64,000 nucleotides of DNA from Georgenia_B sunbinii. GTDB taxonomy: Bacteria > Actinomycetota > Actinomycetes > Actinomycetales > Actinomycetaceae. Below the pieces are notes generated by a model. That model was given only the letters and a program-made list of their open reading frames with translations. It searched no databases and was not told where the DNA came from. The stretch lies in assembly GCF_036421855.1 (NCBI RefSeq), contig NZ_JAZGOK010000001.1, one strand, 5' to 3'. Made by a program: the position numbers and the translations under genes. This document shows, in pieces, positions 24,994-33,787 of this stretch; positions within the stretch are counted from its first letter, which is position 1; every line of letters begins with the position of its first letter.

Positions 24994-25038
24994 CGTCAAT
25001 CTACATTGACGCCTGGCGGCCGTCAATCATGGTTGACG
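24994..25038 (-). promoter_or_regulatory. Promoter overlapped by two tandem 18-bp palindromes
   Basis: Box 1 (24994-25011) CGTCAATCTACATTGACG has perfect 7-bp arms. Box 2 (25021-25038) CGTCAATCATGGTTGACG has 6-bp arms. They are 27 bases apart, start to start. On the minus strand, -35 TTGACG (25026-25021) lies in box 2 and -10 TAGATT (25003-24998) lies in box 1, with a 17-base spacer. A dimeric regulator bound to either box would block RNA polymerase. Confidence 0.7.
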
Positions 25039-25085
25039 CGGCGGGGAGGTCGGCCAGGGGTGCGGTCGGGCGGGAGGTCGGGAGG

Positions 25086-25982
25086 TCAGCGACCGCCGAA
25101 GAGCAGCACCGCGTAGGGCCCGCCGGACCCCATCGCGTAGCCGACACCGACGTGGGTGTAGGCGGTGTTGAGGATGTTGGCGCGGTGCGGCGCGGAGTTC
25201 TGCCACCAGTTGAACATCCACGAGGTGATCTCGCCGGCGCCCCAGGACTGGGCGCCGGTGTTGCGCACGATGTTCTCCCCCGACCGCGACCAGCCGCCAC
25301 CGATCTGTGAGGCGTAGTTCGGGTTGTGCTGCAGCACCTGGTTGCCGGCCATCCACTCCGCCCAGCTCTGGGCGACCTGGTCGAGCGTGCCGTCCCGGGA
25401 GAGGCCGCTCAGCCCGTTCTGGCCGCGGTAGTTGTTGACCATGCCGGCGAGGGAGCCGCGCTCCCCGCCCTGGGAGGCGGTCATCGGCGCCGGCTCGCTC
25501 TCGGCCTCGGGCTCGCTGCCGTCTGCCGCTTCGTCCTGCTGCTGCCCGGCTTGCTCCTGCTCGGCCTGCTCCTGCTCGGCTTCCCGCTGCTCGAGCGCCT
25601 GGCGCTCGGCGTTACGGGCGGCGACCTGCACCTCGCGCAAGTGGCGGATGTCCTCCTTCTCCAGCTCGACGTCGACCTCGACGGGAGCCAGCGCCCAGTC
25701 CGCCACCTCCGGCGCGGTGATCGAGTTGTCCGGCGCGGCTGCTGCCTCGAGGCGCAGGCTCGCCAGGTCCGCCCGGGCGGTGCCGGCCGCGTCGTCGTCG
25801 ACGACGGCAGCGGCGCCTACCGCGCCCACGAGGACGACGGCCAGGCCCGCTGCGACCGCGGAGCGGTACGTGCGCTGGAGCCGGGCAGCGACGGTCCGGC
25901 GGTGCAGGACGATCCCGTGCAGCGGGGTGAGTGTGGTTGGTCGGGGCACAACGCGTCTTCCCAGTCCCCGGGGCCGGCGCAT
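25086..25982 (-). CDS. Secreted CAP-domain (SCP/PR-1-like) protein
   Basis: 298 residues from ATG 25982, or 287 from GTG 25949, which has a somewhat better upstream GGGAAG. A basic N-region precedes a hydrophobic segment AAGLAVVLVGAVGAAAVV (signal or anchor). A Glu/Gln-rich coiled region follows (~105-150, repeated EQEQAEQ), then the CAP domain to the C-terminus: VNNYRGQNGLSGL, WAEWMAGN, HNPNY, GENIVRN, SAPHRANILN and THVGVGYA. CAP proteins act outside the cell, and bacterial roles are poorly known. A good promoter lies 110 bases upstream, leaving a long leader. Confidence 0.88.
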   Translation of the reverse strand: MRRPRGLGRRVVPRPTTLTPLHGIVLHRRTVAARLQRTYRSAVAAGLAVVLVGAVGAAAVVDDDAAGTARADLASLRLEAAAAPDNSITAPEVADWALAPVEVDVELEKEDIRHLREVQVAARNAERQALEQREAEQEQAEQEQAGQQQDEAADGSEPEAESEPAPMTASQGGERGSLAGMVNNYRGQNGLSGLSRDGTLDQVAQSWAEWMAGNQVLQHNPNYASQIGGGWSRSGENIVRNTGAQSWGAGEITSWMFNWWQNSAPHRANILNTAYTHVGVGYAMGSGGPYAVLLFGGR

Positions 25983-26091
25983 CCGCCCGTGCGTGCCCGA
26001 CCCGTCCTGCACCTGGTTCGTCGTCCACGGCCGGCAGCAGGGAGGGGGACCGGACGCGGGTCGCACGAGGGAGGGCTCGACGACCTTGACG

Positions 26092-26120
26092 ACGATAACG
26101 ACCGACTCCCCCAATGTCAC
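26092..26120 (-). promoter_or_regulatory. Promoter of the CAP-domain gene
   Basis: Minus-strand -35 GTGACA (26120-26115), 17-base spacer, -10 TATCGT (26097-26092). Predicted start near 26085 gives a leader of about 100-135 bases. The leader can pair over long range: GTGCCCGACC (25993-26002) with GGTCGGGGCAC (25939-25949), one bulge, which would bury the GTG start codon. Confidence 0.5.
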
Positions 26121-26122
26121 GT

Positions 26123-27142
26123 TTAGGTCACGACGGGTGTCCGATCCCACGTCGGCTGCAGCGCCGGGGCCACCTCGCGGGCGACGAGCTCGATGGAGCG
26201 CAGCACGTCGGCGTGAGGCGGGTCGATGGAGTGGACCTGGAAGGACAGGTGCGTGGCGCGCGCGACCGCGGAGTCCGCCGCGAGGGTCTCCCGCACCGCG
26301 GCCGGCTGCCCCACGTGGGAGTCGGTGGCGGTGACGAGCTCGGCGGCGGTCAGCGCCGCGGCGTCGCGCCCGGACGTCGCCGCGACGAACGGCGCCACCC
26401 GCCGCAGCCCGGTGCCGGCCAGCTCGAGGGCGCGGGCGCCGTCGTCGGCGACGAACACGGAGCGGGCGACGCTGATCCGTGGCGTCGCCCCGGCGGGCAG
26501 GTGCTCGAGGTAGGCGTCGATGAGCCGGTCCTGCAGCGCACCGAGGGGCAGGTCGGGCTCGCCCTCCGGGCGCGGCTGGGTGCGCGAGAGCATGAGGCCG
26601 TGGCCGCGCCGGCCCGCCTCGACCGCCCAGGGCTCGGAGAAAGTGGCGATCCACAGCCGCTCGGCCAGCGTGCCCGGTGGCGGGTACAGCGCCCGGCCGC
26701 CGGCCAGCTCGACGCCCGCGAGGGCCGCCTCGAGGGTGTCGAGCTTGCGGGCGAACAGGTCGCGGCGGTCGGCGAAGTCGAGCCCGAAGGTCGCGAAGGC
26801 CGCCGGTGAGCCGCCGGAGGCGAAGCCCAGCTCGAGGCGCCCGCCGCTGAGGTGGTCGAGCACGATGGCGTCCTCCGCCACCCGTACCGGGTCCTCGAGC
26901 GCGAGGGTGATGACGCCGGTGGTCAGCCGCACCCGGGAGGTGACGGCAGCCGCGTGGCCGAGGAACACCAGCGGTGCCGGCAGGCCACCCTCGTCGCCGT
27001 CGAGGTGGTGCTGGGCGACCGCGACGGCGTCGTAGCCCTCGGTCTCGGCGTGGCGGATCTGCTCCAGCGCCAGCGCGTAACGCTCGGCGGGCGGGGCGGC
27101 GTCAAGGACGCGGGTGAAGAACCCGAGCTGCTGGCGGGTCAT
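26123..27142 (-). CDS. Luciferase-like FMN-dependent monooxygenase (KPN_01858-type)
   Basis: A 339-residue bacterial-luciferase-fold protein. The N-terminus QQLGFFTRVLDAAPPAERY and segments VAQHHLDGDEGGLPAP, RLTTGVITLALEDP and LELGFASGGSPAAF match the KPN_01858 family of FMN-dependent enzymes as I recall it. The ATG overlaps the upstream AhpD-like gene by 4 bases. It is the last gene of a seven-gene operon with a peptide/nickel-type ABC importer. It probably oxidises the imported compound using a reduced flavin. Substrate unknown. Confidence 0.9.
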   Translation of the reverse strand: MTRQQLGFFTRVLDAAPPAERYALALEQIRHAETEGYDAVAVAQHHLDGDEGGLPAPLVFLGHAAAVTSRVRLTTGVITLALEDPVRVAEDAIVLDHLSGGRLELGFASGGSPAAFATFGLDFADRRDLFARKLDTLEAALAGVELAGGRALYPPPGTLAERLWIATFSEPWAVEAGRRGHGLMLSRTQPRPEGEPDLPLGALQDRLIDAYLEHLPAGATPRISVARSVFVADDGARALELAGTGLRRVAPFVAATSGRDAAALTAAELVTATDSHVGQPAAVRETLAADSAVARATHLSFQVHSIDPPHADVLRSIELVAREVAPALQPTWDRTPVVT

Positions 27143-27744
27143 GGCGTGGGGACCTCCGGCTCGCCGAGGGAGAGCATGAGCCGGTTGGCCCAGTTGAAGA
27201 AGGCGGCGCCATTGATGACGTCGACGATCTCGGGATCGCCGAGGCCGGCGTCGCGCAGCTGCTCGACGTGCTCGGGGCCGAACCGGACCGGGGTCGCGGT
27301 CAGCGCCTCCGCCGCCGCGATGATGGCGTCCCACCGGGGGTCGATGGTCGCGGCGGTGCCCTCGTCCAGCAGCCGGTCGACGTCGTCGCCCCGCTTGGAC
27401 AGCCGGGTGGCGAACCGGGCGTGGATGGCCGCGCAGAAGACGCAGCCGTTCACCCGGGAGGCGGCGGCCGCGGCGATCTCGCGCTCGGGGCGGGGCAGCC
27501 CGCCGTCCTCGTTGTAGAAGATGTCGTTGTCCAGCCGGGTGCGCGAGCCCAGCACCTCGGGGTCGCGGGCGAGCAGCCGGAAGTACGGCGAGGCGATGCG
27601 GCTCTCCTCCACCAGCCCGTCGAGGTGGCGCGGCGTCAGCTCGTCCGCGGCGAGCGGCTCGAGCCACGGCACCCAGCCGATGCTGCCGCGGGTGAAGGCC
27701 TCGGGCCGGTGGAGGTCGGGGTAGTGGTGGACCACGGTGCTCAT
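27139..27744 (-). CDS. Alkylhydroperoxidase-domain protein (Avi_7169-type)
   Basis: A 201-residue AhpD/carboxymuconolactone-decarboxylase-fold protein. The redox motif VNGCVFCAAIHA (CxxC with following His, near residue 100) is intact, so it may act as a peroxidase or thiol-disulfide protein. Overlaps of 4 bases join it to the genes on both sides. In related cassettes it always accompanies the CMD-domain and luciferase-like proteins, which suggests it deals with peroxide or disulfide made by the monooxygenase (inference). Confidence 0.9.
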   Translation of the reverse strand: MSTVVHHYPDLHRPEAFTRGSIGWVPWLEPLAADELTPRHLDGLVEESRIASPYFRLLARDPEVLGSRTRLDNDIFYNEDGGLPRPEREIAAAAASRVNGCVFCAAIHARFATRLSKRGDDVDRLLDEGTAATIDPRWDAIIAAAEALTATPVRFGPEHVEQLRDAGLGDPEIVDVINGAAFFNWANRLMLSLGEPEVPTP

Positions 27745-28394
27745 GCTCGGTCTCCGTTCAGGGTGGCGTGCAGGACGGCGAGGCCGGTGGCGGCCCGCAG
27801 CTGGAACGCGAGGAACGCGACGAGCTGGGAGAGCGTGACGATGCCGGTGGCGCTCCACCCGGCGGCGACGAGCCTCTCCAGCCGCTCGGGCCGGGAGTCG
27901 CGCGGGTGCAGGACGAGGAGGTGGGCATGCTCGAGGGCGGCTGCCAGCCGCTCCCCCAGGATCGCGCGGTGCTGCGGCGCCACCCGGTGCTCGGGGCCGG
28001 GCACGCTCTCATGGGCGAGCCCCTCCTCGCGGTAGGTGCCGTACGGGCCCTCGGTCCGGCCGGCGACGGTCTCGGCGCCGACCGCGGCCACCAGCTCCGG
28101 GCCGGCACCGGCATCCGCCAGCGCCTGGCCGTAGTGGGCCGAAGCGGCCTCGTGACCGTGCACGCCGGCGACGAAGGTGGCGACGGCGAGGCGCTCGACG
28201 AGCGCGACCTCACCGTCGTCGACCGGGTGGAACAGGTAGTCGTAGGTGGCCTGGGCGTCCTCCCGGGCCACCGGTCGGGCGTCGCGCAGCCGCTCGACCC
28301 GGCTGCCGACGGGGACGCCGGAGAGGGCGCGCAGGACGTCCCCCACCGCCGTCGTCGGGCGCTGGTCGAGCTGCTCGTCGGTTCTGATGGTCAT
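27741..28394 (-). CDS. CMD-domain protein (Avi_7170-type), cysteine-free
   Basis: A 217-residue carboxymuconolactone-decarboxylase-like protein. It contains no cysteine at all, so unlike its neighbour it cannot use a CxxC centre. The conserved parts include YDYLFHPVDDGEVALVERLA, FVAGVHGHEAASAHY and LVAAGWSATGIVTLSQLVAF. Starts at ATG 28394, 24 bases after the transporter ATPase gene, and is coupled to the next by ATGA. Probably pairs with the CxxC protein downstream. Confidence 0.88.
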   Translation of the reverse strand: MTIRTDEQLDQRPTTAVGDVLRALSGVPVGSRVERLRDARPVAREDAQATYDYLFHPVDDGEVALVERLAVATFVAGVHGHEAASAHYGQALADAGAGPELVAAVGAETVAGRTEGPYGTYREEGLAHESVPGPEHRVAPQHRAILGERLAAALEHAHLLVLHPRDSRPERLERLVAAGWSATGIVTLSQLVAFLAFQLRAATGLAVLHATLNGDRA

Positions 28395-28418
28395 GATCTC
28401 TCTCCTTGGTGAGGCACG

Positions 28419-30053
28419 TCAGGGTGCGGGGATCGGGTGCTCGAGGCGCGGGCGCGCGATGGCGTCGAGCAGGTCGCGGGTGTACTCGCTGCGTGGCGAG
28501 CGGAAGATCTGCTCGGTCGTCGCGGTCTCCTCGACGCGGCCGCGGCTCATCACGGTGACGGTGTCGGACACCTGCCGCACGACGTCGAGGTCGTGGGAGA
28601 TGAACAGGTAGGTCAGCGCCAGCTCGCGCTGCAGCTCCGCGAGCAGGTCGAGGATCTGGGCCTGCACGCTGACGTCGAGCGCGGAGACCGGCTCGTCGAG
28701 GACGACGACGCTGGGCTCGAGGACCAGCGCGCGAGCGATGGCGACCCGCTGCCGCTGGCCGCCGCTGAGCTCGGCCGGCCGGCGGCCGTGGACCTCGGCC
28801 CCGAGCGCGACCCGGTCGAGCAGCGCGGTGGCCGTGGCCCGCCGGCTGCGGCGGTCGCCCAGCCGGAAGTTCCGCAACGGCTCCGCGACGATCTCCAGCA
28901 CCGGAAGCTTCGGGTCCAGCGAGCTGAACGGGTTCTGGTGGACGAGCTGGATGTGGCGGCGGAACTGGCGCCGGGCTTCCCTGGACAATGCCGCGACGTC
29001 GGTGCCGGTGACGAGCGCCGTCCCGCTGGTCGGTGTCTCGAAACCGAGCAGGATCCGCGCCGTCGTCGACTTGCCGGAACCGGACTCCCCGACGACCGCG
29101 TGCGTGGTGCCCGGGGCCACGGTGAAGCCGACGCCGTCGAGCGCGGCGACGTCGGCGCCCCTGCTGCCGCGGCCGGCGAACACCTTGCGCAGGTCGCGGA
29201 CCTCGATGGCAGGCTCCACCGCGGCGCCCGGCCCGGCCGGCCGCGGTGGTGGCCGGAAGGTGACCGGACCGAGGGCGGGGGCGTTGCGCAGCAGCCGCTT
29301 GGTGTACTCGCTCGTCGGGTTGCCGAGCACCTCGGCCACCGGGCCGGAGTCCTCGATGCGGCCGTCCTTCATCACGAGGATCCGGTCGGCGCGCTCGGCG
29401 GCGGCCCCGAGGTCGTGGGTGACGAAGAGGATGCCGCTGCCGTCCTCCCGGCGCAGCTCGTCGAGCAGGTCGAGGATCCGGCGCTGGACGGTGACGTCCA
29501 GCGCGCTGGTCGGCTCGTCGGCGATGAGCAGCGAGGGCTGCAGCGCGAGCGCCGAGGCGATGAGCACCCGTTGGCGCATCCCGCCGGAGAGCTCGTGGGG
29601 GTAGGCGCGGGTGATCCGCTCGACGTCCGGCAGGTCGACGCGGCGCAGCAGCTCGGCGACGCGGGCGGCGACGACGTCGCGGTCCCGTTCGCCGTGGATC
29701 CGCAGCGTCTCACCGATCTGCCACCCCACGGTCTTGAGCGGGTCGAGCGAGCTGCCGGGGTCCTGCGGGATGAGGCCGACCTGCGTGCCGCGGACGGTCT
29801 CCAGCCGCTTGCTCGACCAGCCCCGGACGTCCACCCCGTTCAGCAGGATCTCGCCGCTGTCGACCGTCGCGTTGTGGGCGAGCAGGCCGATGACGGCGCT
29901 GGCCGTGGTGGTCTTGCCGGAGCCGGTCTCGCCGACGATCGCCACTACCTCGCCGGCGGCGACGGTGAGCGAGACGCCGTCGACGGCACGGTGGTCGGTC
30001 CCGCGGCGGGTGCGGTAGGTGACGCCGAGGTCACGGATGTCCAGGAGGCTCAT
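28419..30053 (-). CDS. Dipeptide/nickel-type ABC ATPase, two domains fused
   Basis: 544 residues holding two complete nucleotide-binding domains (DppD-like then DppF-like) in one chain. Domain 1 has GETGSGKTTT, LSGGMRQRV and LIADEPTSALD with His in VTHDLG. Domain 2 has GESGSGKSTT, LSGGQRQRV and VVLDEPVSALD with His in ISHDLD. A Pro-rich linker at about residues 268-285 joins them. The ATG overlaps the DppC-type gene by 4 bases. Powers import with the two permeases upstream. Confidence 0.95.
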   Translation of the reverse strand: MSLLDIRDLGVTYRTRRGTDHRAVDGVSLTVAAGEVVAIVGETGSGKTTTASAVIGLLAHNATVDSGEILLNGVDVRGWSSKRLETVRGTQVGLIPQDPGSSLDPLKTVGWQIGETLRIHGERDRDVVAARVAELLRRVDLPDVERITRAYPHELSGGMRQRVLIASALALQPSLLIADEPTSALDVTVQRRILDLLDELRREDGSGILFVTHDLGAAAERADRILVMKDGRIEDSGPVAEVLGNPTSEYTKRLLRNAPALGPVTFRPPPRPAGPGAAVEPAIEVRDLRKVFAGRGSRGADVAALDGVGFTVAPGTTHAVVGESGSGKSTTARILLGFETPTSGTALVTGTDVAALSREARRQFRRHIQLVHQNPFSSLDPKLPVLEIVAEPLRNFRLGDRRSRRATATALLDRVALGAEVHGRRPAELSGGQRQRVAIARALVLEPSVVVLDEPVSALDVSVQAQILDLLAELQRELALTYLFISHDLDVVRQVSDTVTVMSRGRVEETATTEQIFRSPRSEYTRDLLDAIARPRLEHPIPAP

Positions 30054-30934
30054 CGTTCGCTCCCCACCGCACGGCTGATCCGGTTGGCCGACAGCACGAC
30101 GAGGACGATGACGGCGCCCGGCAGGGTGGTGACCCACCACGCGGCGCCGAGGAGGTCCCGGCCCTGGCTGATGATCATTCCCCACTCCGGGTCCGGCGGG
30201 GTGACCCCGTAGCCGAGGAAGCCGAGGGTGGAGAGCGCGAGGATCGCGACGCCGAACTGGAGGGCGGCCAGCGCGACGACGGGACGCAGCGAGTTCGGCA
30301 GCACGTGACGCCACAGCACGCTGAGGAACCGGCCGCCGCTGCCGTAGGCGGCCTCGACGTACTCGCTGCCGCGGACCTGGACGACCTCGGACCGGACCAG
30401 CCGGGCGAAGGTGGCGACCGAGCCGATCCCGACGGCCAGGGCCGCGTTGACCGTGCCGGGGCCGAGGAGGATGACCACGGTCAGCGCGAGCAGCAGGCCG
30501 GGGATGGACAGCAGGATGTCGACGAAGCGCATGATCGCGTCCTCGGCGAAGCCGCCGAGCGAGCCGGCGAGCACGCCGAGCACGGTGCCGGCAGCCAGGC
30601 CGACGGTCACCGCGACGAGAGCGCCCGAGAGTGACTCCGAGGCGCCGTGCACCACTCGCGAGAACAGGTCGCGGCCGGTGGCGTCGGTGCCGAACAGGTG
30701 GCCGGCGCCGGGCTCCTGCAGCGCGCCGCCGGCGCCCGAGTAGGCGTCGAAGGGGGCGAAGAGGCCCGGCAGGAAGGCCCACAGCAGCACGGTGACGACC
30801 ACCGCCCACGCAAGCACGAGGCTGAGAGCGGGCAGCCGGCGGCGCCGGTGCGGGGCGGGCTTCGTGGAATCGTTGCCCGGTTCGCGGGTGACGACGGGCG
30901 CGCTGCGCGCGGTCCGGGTGGCGGTGGCGGTCAT
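30050..30934 (-). CDS. ABC importer permease, DppC-like
   Basis: A 294-residue inner-membrane subunit with one N-terminal helix, a periplasm-type segment with HLFGTDATGRDLFSRVVHG (the DppC hallmark), and five more helices. The EAA loop is around EYVEAAYGSGGRFLSVLWRH. A 4-base overlap joins it to the genes on either side. Partner of the DppB-like subunit. Confidence 0.94.
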   Translation of the reverse strand: MTATATRTARSAPVVTREPGNDSTKPAPHRRRRLPALSLVLAWAVVVTVLLWAFLPGLFAPFDAYSGAGGALQEPGAGHLFGTDATGRDLFSRVVHGASESLSGALVAVTVGLAAGTVLGVLAGSLGGFAEDAIMRFVDILLSIPGLLLALTVVILLGPGTVNAALAVGIGSVATFARLVRSEVVQVRGSEYVEAAYGSGGRFLSVLWRHVLPNSLRPVVALAALQFGVAILALSTLGFLGYGVTPPDPEWGMIISQGRDLLGAAWWVTTLPGAVIVLVVLSANRISRAVGSER

Positions 30935-31974
30935 GGCCGGGTCCCTCCAGTCGTGACGAGCGGTTCCTCGGCCACCGCGTCGGCGGACGGCACGAGGGCC
31001 GCCGGCTGCGCCGTCGTCGTCCGTGGCGGCGGGGTCGGCTTGCGGGCGGTCCGCAGCCGCGGGTCGAGCACCGGGTAGAGCAGGTCGACGGCGAGGTTGA
31101 TCGTCACGAACACGACCGCGGCGACCACGACGATCGCCTGCATCACCGGCAGGTCCTGGGCGCTGACCGCGAGGTTGGTCAGGCGGCCGAGTCCGTCGCG
31201 GCCGAACACCGTCTCGACGACGACCGAGCCGGAGATGAGCTCGGCGAACAGCAGGCCGCTGATCGTCAGGGTCGGCAGCAGCGAGTTGCGGGCGGTGTGC
31301 CGGGTCAGCGTCCACCAGCGCGAGGCCCCCTTGGCCTCCACGACCCGCACGAACGGCCGGGTGGCGATGTCGTCCAGGGTGCGCAGGATGATCTGCGCGA
31401 GCGGTGCGCTCACCGGCACCGCGAGGGTGAGGACCGGCAGGATGAGCTGCTGCCAGTCCTCCCCGCCGATCACCGGCACCCAGCCGAGGCGGAACGAGAA
31501 CACCTGGAGCAGCACGATGCCGAGCCAGAACGCCGGGATCGAGATGAGGAGCGAGGGCACCGAGGCGATGGTGTTGCGCAGCCACGGGCGCCGCGCGTAG
31601 CTCGCGGCCAGCGACACGACGACCGCGATGCCGACGGCGAGCACGAACGCGAGGCCGGCGAGCTGGATCGTCGAGGGCAGCGCCGCGGCGATCCGGTCCG
31701 CGACCGGTGCGGCGGTCTCGATGGAGTACCCGAAGTCCCCGCGCAGCGTGCCGGACAGCGCGTGCAGGTACTGCAGCAGGAGCGGGTCGTCGACGCGGTA
31801 GTAGTCGCGGATCATCGCGACCTGGTCGGTCGACAGGCCGAGCTCGGGGTTCTCGAACTTGATGAGGATCCCGTCGCCGGGCATCGCGTTCAGCAGCAGG
31901 AAGGACAGCGTGTAGGCGGCCCACAGGACGAACAGCGCCTGCCCGATCCGGCCGACGACGTAGCGCGGGGTCAT
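30931..31974 (-). CDS. ABC importer permease, DppB-like
   Basis: A 347-residue membrane subunit. The N-terminus RIGQALFVLWAAYTLSFLLL with NAMPGDG is typical of DppB/NikB. The EAA loop is around RVVEAKGASRWWTLTRHTAR. The C-terminal ~45 residues after the last helix are a Pro/Thr-rich extension. ATG 31974 lies 4 bases after the binding-protein stop. Confidence 0.94.
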   Translation of the reverse strand: MTPRYVVGRIGQALFVLWAAYTLSFLLLNAMPGDGILIKFENPELGLSTDQVAMIRDYYRVDDPLLLQYLHALSGTLRGDFGYSIETAAPVADRIAAALPSTIQLAGLAFVLAVGIAVVVSLAASYARRPWLRNTIASVPSLLISIPAFWLGIVLLQVFSFRLGWVPVIGGEDWQQLILPVLTLAVPVSAPLAQIILRTLDDIATRPFVRVVEAKGASRWWTLTRHTARNSLLPTLTISGLLFAELISGSVVVETVFGRDGLGRLTNLAVSAQDLPVMQAIVVVAAVVFVTINLAVDLLYPVLDPRLRTARKPTPPPRTTTAQPAALVPSADAVAEEPLVTTGGTRP

Positions 31975-31978
31975 CGGA

Positions 31979-33619
31979 TCACTCCTCGCTGAGCCAGACG
32001 TCGTACAGGTGGGCCCGGCCGACCGCCTCGTAGCCGAAGCCGTGCACGTGCGGGGCGGCGGCGTAGGTCTGCGGCTGCTCGAACAGCGGGATCGTCAGCG
32101 CGTGGTCGATGAGGTACTCCTGGACCTCGGCGGCCTTGGCGTACCGGTCCTCGGTCGCGGCGAGTGCGGTGATCTCCTCGAGGAGGCCGTCGAGCGTGGC
32201 GTCCTCGCTGAGCAGGTAGTCGCGCTGGCTGCTGTGGAAGGCGCTGTACAGGACGTCGGGGTCCACCCGGCCGACGTGGCTGGTGTTGACGCCGATGTCG
32301 GTGGCGTCCTGCACCCGGACCGTCGAGGCCGCGGCGTCGACGAGCTCGATGTTCAGCTTGATGCCGATGGCCTGCCACTGCTGGGCGATGAGCTCGTTGG
32401 TCTGCTGGTGGAGCGGGAAGACCGCGTGGATGAGCGTCGTCAGCTCCAGCTGCTGCCCGTCCTTGACCCGGATGCCGTCCGGGCCAGGCTCCCAGCCGGC
32501 GTCGTCGAGCAGGCGGTTCGCCTCGTCCGGGTCGTAGGCGAGCCGGTCGGACAGGTCGACGTAGCCGGTGGCGCCCGCGCTCAGCGGCGAGGTCGCCACC
32601 GGGTAGCTGTCGGTGAACAGCGTGTCGACGATGGCGTGGGTGTCGGTGCCCTTGAGCAGCGCCTGGCGCACGGACTCGTCGGCGAGGATCGGGTTGCCGG
32701 GGCGCAGTGCCAGCTGCGGGTTGACCCCGTTGGTCTGCGGCGCGTACAGCTCGAAGCCGGCCGCGGTGAGCGCCGGCTCGTCGTAGGCCTGGACGGAGCG
32801 GATCGCGTCGGCCTGCCCGGAGGTGAGTGCGCCGATGCGGACACTGTCCTCAGGGGTGACGATGATGTTGATCTCGTCGAGGTAGGCCCGGCCCTGGTGC
32901 TCCAGCGACGGCGGCGCCCAGTCGTAGTCCTCCCGGGCGGTGAGCGTGTACTCCTGCTCCGGGACGATGTCGGTGACCGTGAACGGTCCGGAGCCGACGA
33001 AGTTCTCCAGCTGGCACTGCTCCTCGTAGGACAGCTCGTAGGTGGCCGGCGCGACGATCGCGGCACCGACGACCGACGTCGCCTGGAGGAAGCCGGGGAC
33101 GGGCGCGTCGAAGCGGAAGGTCACGGTGTGCTCGTCGACGACCTCCGAGCTCGCGTAGTTCGCGACGAACTCCTGGCTCGCCAGGCCCAGGGCCTCGTCG
33201 CCGAGGCCGAAGTGGTCGAAGTTCGCTGCGACGGCCGTCGCGTCGAGCGGGCTCCCGTCGGAGAAGGTGACGCCCTCGCGCAGGTGGAAGGTGTACTCGG
33301 TGGCGTCCTCGGACACGTCCCAGGACTCGGCGAGCCACGGGTGGATCTCGCGGGTCTCGGGGTCCTGGTAGGTGAGCTTGTCGCCGATCTGGTTGAGCAC
33401 GGTGGCCACCGGGTAGTAGCCGGAGCCGCCGGCGTAGAAGCAGGTGGGGAACTGGTACTCGAGGAAGGTGAGGGTGCCGCCCTGCTGCGGCTCGCCGGCG
33501 GCGGTCGCGGCACCGGCGGGCGGATCAGGGGTGCCCGCGCCGTCGCCACACGCCGCGAGGGCCATGGTCGCGGCGGCCAGGGTGGCTGCTGCCTGCCATG
33601 TGCGGCGACGTGCGGTCAT
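31979..33619 (-). CDS. ABC substrate-binding lipoprotein (KPN_01854-type, family 5)
   Basis: A 546-residue family-5 (peptide/nickel/opine) binding protein. The signal ends in a lipobox, TMALAACGD, with lipidated Cys near residue 28. Conserved parts include WDVSEDATEYTFHLREGVTF and GSGPFTVTDI. ATG 33619 follows GAGAGG. First gene of the operon; the downstream CMD, peroxidase-like and luciferase-like genes match the cassette for which the KPN_01854 family was named, to my recollection. The ligand is unknown. Confidence 0.93.
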   Translation of the reverse strand: MTARRRTWQAAATLAAATMALAACGDGAGTPDPPAGAATAAGEPQQGGTLTFLEYQFPTCFYAGGSGYYPVATVLNQIGDKLTYQDPETREIHPWLAESWDVSEDATEYTFHLREGVTFSDGSPLDATAVAANFDHFGLGDEALGLASQEFVANYASSEVVDEHTVTFRFDAPVPGFLQATSVVGAAIVAPATYELSYEEQCQLENFVGSGPFTVTDIVPEQEYTLTAREDYDWAPPSLEHQGRAYLDEINIIVTPEDSVRIGALTSGQADAIRSVQAYDEPALTAAGFELYAPQTNGVNPQLALRPGNPILADESVRQALLKGTDTHAIVDTLFTDSYPVATSPLSAGATGYVDLSDRLAYDPDEANRLLDDAGWEPGPDGIRVKDGQQLELTTLIHAVFPLHQQTNELIAQQWQAIGIKLNIELVDAAASTVRVQDATDIGVNTSHVGRVDPDVLYSAFHSSQRDYLLSEDATLDGLLEEITALAATEDRYAKAAEVQEYLIDHALTIPLFEQPQTYAAAPHVHGFGYEAVGRAHLYDVWLSEE

Positions 33620-33716
33620 CGGTGGTCCTCTCACAGTGCGGGGTGCCGCGGATGACGCCCCGGGTGGACCTCCACGATCGACCGGTGCCGAAACCGCCGA
33701 CGGGGCGCCACGGGGA

Positions 33717-33733
33717 ATCTCAGCAGGTGAGAT
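33717..33733. promoter_or_regulatory. Small palindrome upstream of the importer operon
   Basis: ATCTCA-GCAGG-TGAGAT, perfect 6-bp arms, about 100 bases before the binding-protein ATG, in the 168-base gap with DedA. It could be an operator or a leader hairpin. I found no clear promoter around it. Confidence 0.3.
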
Positions 33734-33787
33734 CTACGAGGTGGTGAGGGTCGCCGACCGAGACGTTCCTGGCCTCTGCCGGACCGT

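Noticed and set aside
25983..26090. Known riboswitch class (cyclic di-AMP or cyclic di-GMP type) in the CAP gene leader
   Set aside because: I compared the leader with recalled consensus segments and the conserved cores are not present; only a long-range stem remains, reported as a weak finding.
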